From the NCBI GenBank assembly GCA_973895155.1, contig OZ316892.1, positions 22,692,001 through 22,756,000 on the forward strand: 64,000 nucleotides of DNA, in the 5' to 3' direction. Position numbers and translations under genes: made by a program. Positions within the stretch are counted from its first letter, which is position 1; each line of letters begins with the position of its first letter. Source of the DNA: Marsupella aquatica. Taxonomy: Eukaryota; Marchantiophyta. The notes beneath the pieces are model-generated. The model saw nothing but the letters and a program-made list of their open reading frames with translations, had not been told where the DNA came from and ran no database searches. Shown piece by piece: positions 23,740 through 34,139 of this stretch.

Positions 23740-24350
23740 CAAGAAATCTTCCTAATGGAGGTTCGTTCGGTCAGGGGCCAGGGGGTCCTTTTGAGCCGGC
23801 CAAAAGCCGTCGCCTCTCATAGTCTCGGCCCTAGTCCTAGCCCTACTGCCCGAGTCTCAGTGTCGTCGCCTGGGACTTTTTTTACGCGCTTACTGAACTT
23901 ATATTCTCACATCTCCACTAAACTCCGTCGTCCACTGCAAACCAGTCCAGGCCAGCAGGGCAGGGCAGTTAATCGTCACCGTCGCCCCAGTCCGGTCAGC
24001 TCCGGTCCGGAGAGCAGAAGCCGCCTCGTCTCGTGTTTTGGACGCAAGTTTTTCTCCCGCCATTCCGTCGTCCCGGGTCACCATGCGCTGAGGCCGGGCA
24101 ACGGAGAAGCTTCCCCGGGAGCCGGGCAGAAGGCGGCTCTCGTCTACGGTAGTACGGTTCTCCGTCTACTGTGGTGGGGGATCCGTCGCCCCTCGTGCGA
24201 CTGACGCGATTATTCTCACTCCCGTCGGGACGCAACCCCGTCGCCCAGTCCAAAACCCGATCACGTCGGTCAGCATCACGAGCTTATTATTCTCTACGAG
24301 CGTTGTCGGAAATTCACTGATTGTTTGTTTGTTGTTGTTTGGATCCCGCC
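23740..24350. other. CpG-rich block, no gene assigned
   Basis: Sharply richer in CG than its flanks, with ccagtccggtcagctccggtccgg-type short repeats resembling those at 3220-3250, 12000 and 25900. A frame of 149 codons starts with ATG at 23755 but overlaps open frames on the other strand and has no domain. Possibly a promoter region or a GC-rich repeat. Confidence 0.4.
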
Positions 24351-25829
24351 ATTCAAAGAGCCCTCAAATTTAGCGTGCGGACAGTTTCATGGCTGGTTAG
24401 GTTGGGAGGGCTGCGGCTGCGGCCCATAACAAGTGTTATATTTTTTTCACCCAACGCGCAATGTTTGGGGTCTTAAATATGTGATGTGCGGAGTCTCACT
24501 GCATTCCAGGTTTTGAGATGTGTGGGTAGTTTCACTAGGGTGTTTCAAATATGAGAAAAAAATTGACCTTATGAACGCCCGCGAAGCCACCTCAGGTGCA
24601 TCAAAAGTGGGTACACCCGGGCCATTTTTTTTTGGAGGTAGTCAACATTGACTAGGGTCGTGGTGCTTGCATTGAACACTCGTAAGCCTGACCCTCGACT
24701 TTCGACCTTTGGGGACAAAGGTCGGCGTCGCCAGGTAGTCTGCTCATTTTTGCCGGCCCTCCCTATCGGTCACTGAATCTTGGGCGTGACTAGTCGGGCA
24801 CCGAACTGGGACAGTCTCAGGCGTGGTCCTGCTCGGAAAATTCAGATATTTGAGACGCCCTATTGCAGTCCAGGTTGAGGTTGGGATCAATGTGGCCAAA
24901 AGATATGCTCTACTCTTGAAGCCTGGCCTGCAGACTTGTGTTGTGGGATTTTATCGATTCCCGTGGGCCACTTTCCCCCACCACATCTTGGGCTGTTACA
25001 GGAACCAAAGTAAGTGAACTCAGACAATCTAGGCACTAATCAAACTCACCTGCAGGACACATTATGGGCACTGGCCCTATCCCACGGAAGAGCAAAATGG
25101 ATCCATATTTGAGACCCCTATTGTGTTGCTGGATTTCACTGTTTCCTGATGGTCAGTTCCCCTTGCCGCAGCCTGGCTTGTATGGGATTGAAAAGAATTA
25201 ACTCTAAGTCTTTGCATTGGTCGAATTCATTGGTGGACCATGTGACTGGCACTGGCCTTATGTTGCACAAGAGCAAAACGGGTTTATGTTTGAGACCTCC
25301 TAAAAGGACAATTGTTGTTTCCTCTTTTTTTTCAGTCAGCTGCTCTGAGAAATCTATGTCCACAACTCAGACTGAAACCAGTCTGTTTCAGTGATGGGAA
25401 CCCTTGGGGAATGAGCTGGTTTGAGATGCCCCAATGCTACCCGCTATTTGCCATGGCCATCCTGCACCAGGAGATACATTGATAGTAAGTTGTCCCGTCA
25501 TTCATTGCTACCCAATACAGAAAGTGAAGATATGAAATCCTATGTTTTTACATTCCCTAGTGCTACCAAAGCTATACGGATTCTAAATTGAAAAATCTCC
25601 ATCACATATGACAAAAATTCATCTGGTTTTTTGTCTTCTTGTCTTTGGTTAGCCGGCTTGCATCTATTCTCATTCCCCATTAGTCAAAAATCAATCAAGG
25701 CACATTCCATAAGAAAGATACCTATAATGTTCCCCTTCTCTAAAACCACCCAGAGAAAAAAAAACCCTAAAAAAGTTCACTAATGGTCACATTGGCCAAC
25801 CAGGAGAAAAAAATCCTTGAAAGTTACGC
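24351..25829. other. Intergenic, no gene recognised
   Basis: Several phrases such as gagacgcccta and gagaccccta, and cactggccctat / cactggccttat, recur at about 24850, 25070 and 25250. This looks like remnants of one degenerate repeat, also echoed at 59500. No gene seen. Confidence 0.45.
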
Positions 25830-26410
25830 TGACCCCGCTAACTTCACTCTGGTCTGGTCTGGTGAAGCGGCCCATCCTAACTTCACTTTGGCCTACTCTG
25901 GTCTGGTCCGGTCAGGTCATGGGGCCGGATGAAGGGGCCATCCTAACTTCACTAGGGCATCTCAAATAGATCCATTTTTCTGCTATGATTGCGCCTGGGC
26001 GTGTTGTGGTTCGGGACAACAATCATGACTGGTCGGGCACCACTTGTGAGAACAAACCAGTCACGACAGGGACAATAAAAGGTTTCAATTTCATAATAAA
26101 CATAGTAACATTCAATGTGTCATGAGGTCACTCATTTTTCCGTGTCCCAAAAATAATTGCCCGTTTCTACCCTGTTGCGGTGCTCTCGACTACCTTACGG
26201 GCCTCTCATGAGGTGCCAGTTCTTTTCCTTTATGATTAGCCCTACTTCAGTCTGGTCAGGTCATGGGGGGCAGGCTGAATGGTGCCCCCTCCCAACTTCA
26301 CTCCAGTTTGGTGTGGAGTGGTCCTGTCCGGTCAGGTCATGGGGCCGACTGAAGGGGCCCATCCTAACTTCACTCCGGTCTGGTCTGGTGGGGTCTGGCC
26401 AGGGGTGCGG
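25830..26410. repeat. Imperfect repeat cluster upstream of the response regulator
   Basis: The phrases taacttcact, ggtctggt and gtccggtcaggtcatggggc recur about five times, followed by gaaggggcccatcc. Copies are at about 25850, 25890, 26245, 26290 and 26370. Confidence 0.65.
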
Positions 26411-26753
26411 GGGCAGGGCCCGAGAGAACGATCCTTCCATCCAGCCCGACCGCCCGCCCGCCCGCCCGAATGCCGTCGCGCATCATCATCCTGTGCATGC
26501 AGTTAGTAGTGTGGCCCGCTGCCCCGAGAAGAGAGCGAGCGGGCAACGCAAAGCTCCGGGCCGCGCACGTTCTGCGAGATTTGGGGCAGATTTGGGGCAG
26601 ATTTGGGTTGGTTTTCGTGACAGAGAGCCAGCGCGTCAATCGCATCGGCAGCGACCACCCTGGCGATGGGCGGGTCCATGGCGGGGCAGCAGGGCGGACC
26701 CGGGGGTGAACAGGGCCGGCGAAAACCGCTGCGAGCTCTCCGGAAACAGAGTG

Positions 26754-26763
26754 ACATATATAA
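26754..26763 (+). promoter_or_regulatory. Candidate TATA box of the response regulator
   Basis: catatataac lies in a CpG-rich region and is followed about 45-80 bases later by a CT-rich tract (tctctctctctctgtctctctctc), a common plant core-promoter arrangement. The distance to the coding start (1.2 kb) would mean a long leader or a leader intron. Unproven. Confidence 0.25.
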
Positions 26764-26980
26764 CGTCCTCTGTAATCGCAGCCGGGGTAGTGTCGAACGC
26801 CTCTCGTCTCTCTCTCTCTGTCTCTCTCTCTCCCTTCCACTGTCGGCTCTCTCCCTGTGAATGGAAATGGAATTCGGCGTCTGAGCTTGCGAATTGCGTT
26901 GGTGCGCAGCAATCGCGGAGACGGTGGTAAGAATACTCAGAATAGTAGAATACGTCCAATTTGTCGCCTTTGCGTGTGAG

Positions 26981-27036
26981 AGTTTGATGACCTCCTCGCG
27001 GATCTGAAAGTTTGATGACCTCCTCGCGGATCTGAA
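26981..27036. repeat. 28-bp perfect tandem duplication
   Basis: Two copies of agtttgatgacctcctcgcg plus gatctgaa in the putative leader of the response regulator gene. Confidence 0.9.
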
Positions 27037-27445
27037 AATCGTCTGCCCTGCTCTGCTCTGCCTGCGGTTGCGGTTGCGGTGGTGGGCGAGAGGATCTGTG
27101 TTGTTGTGGTGGGCGAGAGGGAGGAGGGCGGAAACAGACGAAGAAGAAGGGTGGTGGTGCTGGATGGGAATGTGCGGTGGGTGGATGTTCATTACAGCAA
27201 CGCTGAGCAGCTGCTGAATGAGGAGGAAGGAGTGGAGAAAAGAAGAGGAGAGGGGTTATTTGAGATTTTGTGTGAGAAGCAGCTGATGCTGCTGCTCTTG
27301 CTTTCGTTCGCTGGAGCTGCTGAGTCGATTGAACTATGAGAAGACGGTGCTGGGCTGACTGATTAGAGGACAGATCTGTGGCTGTGACGGTGGATATCAG
27401 GTTTTCGGGGTCTCTCACAGTCGGACTGATTGACCAGGAGGGAGA

Positions 27446-27478
27446 CAAGAAGAAGAAGAAGAAGAAGAAGAAGAAGAG
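27446..27478. repeat. (AAG)n microsatellite
   Basis: About ten aag units in the putative leader of the response regulator gene. GAA/AAG runs are common in plant 5' untranslated regions. Confidence 0.88.
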
Positions 27479-27994
27479 GAAAGATTAGGAGAAGCACTAG
27501 GATCGGAACATGAGTTGAACTGAAGATGTCGATGAGATTGGAACTTGGGGAGGGCGAAAACAGGCTCTGAGCTCCGACAGCTCGTGTTAGCTCGTTACAT
27601 CTATCTTGTCACCTCGGCTCAGCTGCAATTTGTGGAGAAATCTAAGGAAATCTGCGGCAGCGGTAGAGGTCGAAGAGCGAGAGGATTTTGAAGGGAATGT
27701 TGATGCTACTGTGTTGCCGATCATGGTCTCGTGACAGGCGGGTTTTCGTATAAGTATCTCACATTGTAGTTCGAGGGGAGGGATTCTGCTTTGTCGAGGA
27801 CACAGTTAACGAACCGATTAGTGCGAAGCACAGTTGGAGCACTGGAGGAACAGGAAGAAACTCCTGTATGTGATCAAGGATCGCCTCGTCGCCGGGAAGG
27901 GAGTCCGTCAGGCTCTGCTCAGCCGTCGTGTTCGTCCGCACCCCCGTACGTCACGCTGGGACGTACGCTGGGGAGGGGCGTCGCAAGACGCGCC

Positions 27995-29483
27995 ATGGCG
28001 CTGCGGAGGGCAGGCATGGATTCCAGAGACTGCCGTGGTTCCCCACCATGTCGCATGGAAGTGTCGCACGAGGCTTCCTCTGCCCCAATGGAGATGAGGG
28101 TCTTGGCTGTTGATGATAACAATATTGATCGTAAGCTGATCGAAATGCTGCTGAAGACATCCTCTTTCAAAGGTATTCATACCTCTTTCGAAGGTATTGA
28201 CCCCCTGTTATCTCGTCTTGGCTTGAGACATAGATTGCTCTGCTGTTCCGTGTGGGGGCTTGTTTCGTTGTTTCTATTACTTGGAGATCAATTTCTAGCG
28301 TCGTCTGATGTTGGCCCTGAGAAGTACCGAAATTCGATTTGCGGCCTGTGCAGTTACTGCAGTTAAGAATGCGGTCAAGGCATTGGAGGTCTTGGGGCTC
28401 AGTGGGCCTGATTGCTCTCCAAGGAGAAGAGTAAGTTCCGGGCTCTCTAAATCCCCTCTCAGACGAATCTTTCGTGAACGCATTCATGATCTTCATCTGG
28501 ATTTAGTTCCTCACCTTCTTGGCTTAAAATATGTAGTTTACTTTGTGGGGGTCCCCTGTCTTGTTTCTACCCTTGTAGCTCAGTAAAGTATATAACATTC
28601 TCTTGTATGTCTCTCCTCTACAGCCATTCATCTCCTCGTGTTTCTCGTTTGGCTTGTAGGCTGCCCTCCGATTATTGACATCTTTATAATCTGTCCGAGG
28701 TGGATGCAACCTCCTTCACGCAGCGGATCCAATTGAAACGTAGTTTGCTTATCGGACTGCCTTGCCTATGTTTGCAGTTGGAGTATGACCTCATCATGAC
28801 AGACTACTGCATGCCGGAGATGACCGGATATGAACTGCTGAGGAGAATCAAGGTACTTATGAACAATCTATGGCTTGGCATCTACGTGTTCCCCATAGCC
28901 CTAGTTTCATGCACGCACGTGATTTTCTCGATTAGCTTACTGGTGAATCAATAAGCTGTGGAATGTCTTAACACTTTTACGTCTATTGACTGCAGCATGA
29001 ATCTTCGGCATGGAAGCACGTCCCTGTCGTCATCATGTCATCGGAGAATAAGCCTGCTCGAATTGCCAGGTCTGTGTTTGGTTGCGGTTCTGTGTCCAGT
29101 GTGTTTGAGTTCCCTTCGTAGCAGATCAAATTATGATACTAGATATCCCGACGGTTGGTCACACGAATTAGCGAAGCATGCAATGGCATATGTATGATTT
29201 CAAGTATTCTCGAGACCGTATTGAAAGATTCCTACTCTGACGGGGTTTTTGATTCTGTCAATGAAGATGTATGGCAGAAGGAGCACAAGAGTTTTTGACG
29301 AAACCTGTGAAGTTAGCAGACGTTGAACGCCTGAAAGGATATGTTCAGCATTTAAAAGATACTCGGGGGGACATGCCCGGCACTTCGACTCCTTCGACGA
29401 AGAGGAAGAGCACGGCATCCGCCAGCCTCCCGGGGCAAAGTTTAGAGAGGCGGGCGCGACTCAGTGAGCTCACCGTTGCGTAA
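27995..29483 (+). CDS. Type-A response regulator (cytokinin-type phosphorelay)
   Basis: Five exons, all with GT-AG borders: 27995-28172, 28354-28430, 28778-28852, 28996-29069 and 29267-29483. They give 206 residues from the ATG at 27995. Almost all of it is a receiver domain (about residues 34-165): VLAVDDNNIDRKLI with acidic pocket D40-D41, the phospho-accepting D94 in IMTDYCMPEMTGYELL, a VVIMSSEN stretch, and the conserved K147 in FLTKPVKLADV. There is no Myb-like output domain, and a short Ser/Thr/Arg tail follows, as in plant type-A (ARR-like) regulators. These accept phosphate from histidine phosphotransfer proteins and damp cytokinin responses. The start is uncertain: in-frame ATGs also occur at 28016, 28055 and 28088, and the frame is open upstream to 27791. 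A start at 28088 gives 175 residues. Confidence 0.93.
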
Positions 29484-30736
29484 AAATTCCACTGGCTTCC
29501 TAGCCGCGTGAGGATCGGGAGACAGGGGCCACGGACTGATCAATGAGCCTGCACTAGGAGAGGGTGGTGTTCCTGTTTGTGCGGAGACAGTTGCATTTAG
29601 TTCAAGGAAGCAGATCGAACAAACCCACCGCCGTCTTCGTCTTTGCTCTTGGAGAACGTCATTGAGTTGCTATTTTGTCCATTCTTTTTGAAGCTGTGGC
29701 TTGGCTGCGAACGTTTTCTGGCCATGTGTGTACATATCCCACAGAGTAGGTCGAGAAGCCTGGTGGATTAAGTTTCAGTGACTGGAAGCACGTGGCTGGG
29801 TTTATCTTTATCATGGCGAGTGACGTTCTCGCGTAGGACGTTCCCTTCTTTAACCTGCCACTAGTGTGCAATACAGTCCGCCCTCTCAAGCTGCTGTGAA
29901 GATTGCGTGGTTTAGAGCATGCAAAGCGCAAACCAGCCTCCGGCAATTAGTCTAGTCTAGTTTTAGTCTCTCGAATGAGTTCTCTAGTGCACGAGAGAAC
30001 GGTTAGGTTGGTTACAATTCTTAGTTGAATTAGATTCTTTACCATTACAATTCGGCTGTGCACGCCGTCTGAAGGGTCCTTCGGTTATAAGAAAATTGAG
30101 GTCCTGTGTACTATGCCTGCGCCATCCCATATTGGGTTGACTCCGGAAAATGATTGAAACTGTATTGAAAATTCGATTGCCACTTGATTCATCGTCGCTG
30201 TTGCATCTGTCAATAACTCTATATGCCGACAGGCTTATGGTCCATTCTTCTGTACTCCACCTCAACACATACAAGCACTTGTTCTCATTCACAAATCAAT
30301 GGAATTGGCGGTGTGCATGTACGGTTGTCAAGTTGTGTCCACGACAGACTAAAGCCAGGTGTACCTAAATGAAGGTGAGAAGGGTCTTTGTGCTGGCTTG
30401 CGTTTGCTGTCTATGCTACCGGCTTCTGTCAGATCTTGTCTAGTCACGGGCACATCAGTAAGCTTAGTGCGAAAGAGTCGGGTTCCAACTCTGAACCTTT
30501 CTTGGTTATGGGTCTGTTGTAATCATCGAACTCCAGATGGGCTTCTGGGCTACACTACTCTCTTCGATGTATCGTGTCTATCTTTGTAAGTTTTGGAAAG
30601 TTTCATCGCAGTTAATCTAGTAAATCCTAAACTCGTATAATATCATGTGGGGGTGTTCTGGTTGGTCTCCTCGAGGAGCAACCAATCCACTGTACTAGAT
30701 CGGATTAGCTCGTGTCATTGAGGATTTTATCTGATA

Positions 30737-30870
30737 GATGGATCTTGTAGACGTGCTCAACTCATTCCCGTCTGAGGCTCGCTTGAAAGTACCGATGATT
30801 GTATCTGATATATGGATGGATCTTGTAGACGTGCTCAAGTCATGCCAGTCTGAGGAGGCTCTTCCCTGTC
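30737..30870. repeat. ~90-bp imperfect tandem duplication
   Basis: ggatcttgtagacgtgctcaa occurs at about 30739 and 30828, followed in both by tca..cc.gtctgagg. Confidence 0.8.
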
Positions 30871-30974
30871 TTTTTAAATCTTGTCGGTGCTGGGAACTCG
30901 CAGAACTCGTCATATTCGTTATAAGCTTCTGCTCGGCTCGTCTCGTCTCGTGATATTATCTTGCAGGTGTCCTC

Positions 30975-31110
30975 ATTTCACGTCATCTTCTTGGGTGGCT
31001 ATCTTTGGTATAAGGATCTCGTAGGTTCGTTTTCTAATTGTGCTCTTTCACGTTATCTTCTTGGGTGGCTGTGTTCGTGGTAGAAGTGATCTTGCAGGTT
31101 CACCTCGAAG
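30975..31110. repeat. ~75-bp imperfect tandem duplication
   Basis: ttcacgt(c/t)atcttcttgggtggct at about 30976 and 31048, followed by ggta(t/g)aag and gatct(c/t)g(t/c)aggttc. Confidence 0.75.
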
Positions 31111-31547
31111 CGAAGCGAACCGACGAATGAATTCCATTTTGCGCGGATACGCCAATTGGTATCAGTTTGCCGGAAACAAACGCCGGGCCATCGCCTATTT
31201 GGCTTACGTCCTGCGTTCTTCCTCGGCCAAGATGTTTGCAGCGAAATTTAAACTGCACTCCCTAAGAAAGGTATTCCAGATAGCAGGTAACGATTTAGGT
31301 GGGGTGCTCGATCTTGCAGGTTCATTTTCAAATCTCTATTACATGTCATCTTCTTCGTGAGCTTTTGTTGATCTCTCGCAGTCATGTCATCACCTCCTAG
31401 ATCTTTGGAGTTTTCGTCTGGAGTCTGATCTCTACATTCCTCTAGCTCGTGTCATCTTCTGACAACTGTTGGAGGTCTACCGACTGGTTGTTCTCACCTT
31501 AGCCATAAGATCTTCTGGATTTACACTATTCTTGAAGTTGCATGTGA

Positions 31548-31665
31548 GTCACGTCATCTTCGAAATGTGTTCTCCAAATGCCATCGATTCACCCAATTCG
31601 CAGGTGAGTCACGTCATCTTCGAGATATGTTCTCCAAATACCGTCCATTCACCCGATTCTAAGTG
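31548..31665. repeat. 61-bp tandem duplication
   Basis: gtgagtcacgtcatcttcga at about 31544 and 31605, each followed by tgttctccaaat and attcaccc. Confidence 0.85.
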
Positions 31666-32524
31666 TCATCTTGATGGTCCTATCCTCCTATGAGAACAAC
31701 ACAGTACTCAGCTTCATTGGATTTTATATCCACGTAATCAACGTGATTGCTGACGGTATTGCTGTTGATCTGCTTTCCTGCAGGTTGACTACTGGGCGTC
31801 ATAAATTTACAAGTCCTGTGAAAAATAAAAGCTGAACTTCTCGATGTTATTAGAATTTCTGAAATTGAATCCACGTGATGCGAGGTCCTAGTCTATTTTG
31901 TTTCGCGGATCAAGAAAATTGGATTTGATAGGCAAATCTCCAGATGTATTCGTTATCTTACATGGCTTTTAAGCAGCTGATCGATGGGATGACACCTCTC
32001 ATAGCTTCTCGATGTATTATGTTCCACCACAAGTCATAAGTGAACCATACGAAACTCACAATAATTAGTGAGATTATATAGTCATTTATCTTTGTTCAAA
32101 TACATGTTTTGTCATTCATTTAGGAACTTTTAAGCTTGGATGGCTTGGAGGGCTGTCTGTAACAACTCCCATGGACTGAGGAAAGTGACAGTCGACTGTT
32201 ACACCAGAGCGAAGCAGCAACCGGCTCAACTTTGGGTGGATTACACATGAACAACCATCAATTTGCTTAGGTTCACTTGAAATTGTGTACAAGTTTAGTG
32301 ATGCAGTTTTACGAAAGCATCCCTTTGCCCAGGGACTGCTGTATAAACTCAACACGCCAGGCATTGCCCAAGAGTGGCCTCGCTGCCAAAGAGTGCAAGG
32401 GAGGTATTGACTGGCGATTGATTGATTGTTGGACTTCTGAATTGGGAATTCTTTGCATTGTGTGTGGTTGTTAGGTGTTGGATGATCCACTTTTAATTCT
32501 TCCAATAAAATATTCAGAACAGGC

Positions 32525-32690
32525 TTCATCCAGCAGAATTAGTCCATCTGAATTTGATCGAATTGATCGAACTTTAGTTTAGTGCTTGTGCTACAATTTC
32601 CGAGAGAACCGTCGGCTTCATCCAACATAATCCGTCCAGCACAATTTGATCGAATAGATCTAGCTTTAGTGCTGTGATTCTGTGCATTCG
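32525..32690. repeat. ~105-bp imperfect tandem duplication
   Basis: ggcttcatcca, then gtcca, then atttgatcgaat.gatc and ctttagt, occurs at about 32523 and again at 32611. Confidence 0.7.
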
Positions 32691-34139
32691 AGAGATACAC
32701 GGGCTTCGATAAGAATGAAACTTAATGCGTTCTCTATGGTGGAGAGACTGAAATTACAGGCTCGAGAGTGTGTAAAGAAGCGAATCCAAAACTGCATCCA
32801 CAAGCACAATTCGTTCAGTAGGATTCGAACCCAGCTTTAGTCTCGATGAAACTTGTTATTACGCTTAACCAAAGGTGAGAAAAATACGGCATGTAATAAT
32901 GGCACTCAAAAGAGTGGCAAGTTTATAATTCGACCAAAAAAAGTGTGAATGTAGTAAATCTCACCCAATAATTATGCACAATGTAAAGCTATGTGCCACT
33001 ATATACACTATAAAAGGGGCCCAACTACGAGATACCTGCTTTTGCAGGCTACGCCAGTCACTTCCCCTCATAGGATCCTCATATTCCCAAAAACGTTTTT
33101 TGGTGACTTGCTAGAAGATATGAATTATTTTTAGATACAGGTTTTGGTGGAACGTAGATCTCACCCGGATTTACCTTTTAAAGCAGCAGAAAGCCCCATT
33201 TGGTCAATTAGTGAGATGACAGTAGTAGTCAAAACTTCCTGAAAATATGATCTACTTTTGGATACACAATTGTGCTGTATGTGAAATGGCTACTAGGGGT
33301 TACCCAGAAACCATTTGGTTCAAGTGTAACTATTGCGAAGACAGCACACAGAGCACCCCATCCAAATGTCCGGTTCAGAGAAAGTTGTAAAGAGCACATG
33401 TATTCCTCTTTCTTGTGCTTATCAAAATCTTACTCGTGGTACATTTAGGCGTCCAAATCCATATTTAAAGGTCCAGTTGAATCCCTTTGTAAATCTAGAA
33501 TTTTTGTGAAAATTACATATCATCCATTAAATTTTGGCCATTGGATGTTCTAAATCTAAAATATTTTATCACGTGTGTTTTAACACTCGCGTGACTTTCC
33601 ACTTGATAATGCTCCTATTGGCATGCTTGGATGTTACACATTTATCAAGACCAAGAAGTTTGATGAACTCAAATAACATTTTAATTAAACACAGGACGTC
33701 TTGGGCACCCCCGCCATAAATTCCGTCTTCCAATTGCATTCCCACATTGTAACTGCATTGAAACCAGGCTTCACCGCTTTCTTTCTTTCATTGTTTAATG
33801 AGATATTAATAATGATATGTGGCAATACCTGATTCAATGATAATAGTAATATACAACCAAACTGATAAATTGGAAGTTTTCGAGGTTCCTTTTCAAGAAG
33901 AAACCAAAGCTCTCTTTGATAACAATGTTCATTTTAGTGTAAATTTAGAGAAGCCACAATGCTTGTTTGACATGTAATCTCCCATTAATCTACATTCAAA
34001 TTTTGCTTGAATACTCTTCTAATAGAAAGTAGGGATTTTTTGATCTTGTAACATAATTCAATTACACAAAATGAAGTGTGCACCCCTTGCAGTTCACAAG
34101 CTTGGTGGCTGAAGATAAGTTTGGGTTGCATAGCCAAAT

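Larger units (their letters stand above)
29484..34093. other. Intergenic, no gene recognised; several tandem duplications
   Basis: Covers the 3' flanks of both the response regulator (+) and DRC2 (-). No further exon-like sequence found. It contains the local duplications at 30737-30870, 30975-31110, 31548-31665 and 32525-32690. Confidence 0.55.

Noticed and set aside
26370-27448. Long overlapping open frames on both strands (up to 270 codons) in the response regulator promoter region
   Set aside because: They are Arg/Pro/Ser-rich, overlap each other in several frames and contain no domain; they follow from low stop frequency in GC-rich and CT-repeat DNA.
32815-32845. tRNA-like T-arm (minus strand gggttcgaatcct)
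   Set aside because: The T-stem pairs poorly, and no D-arm, anticodon arm or acceptor stem can be formed from the neighbouring bases.
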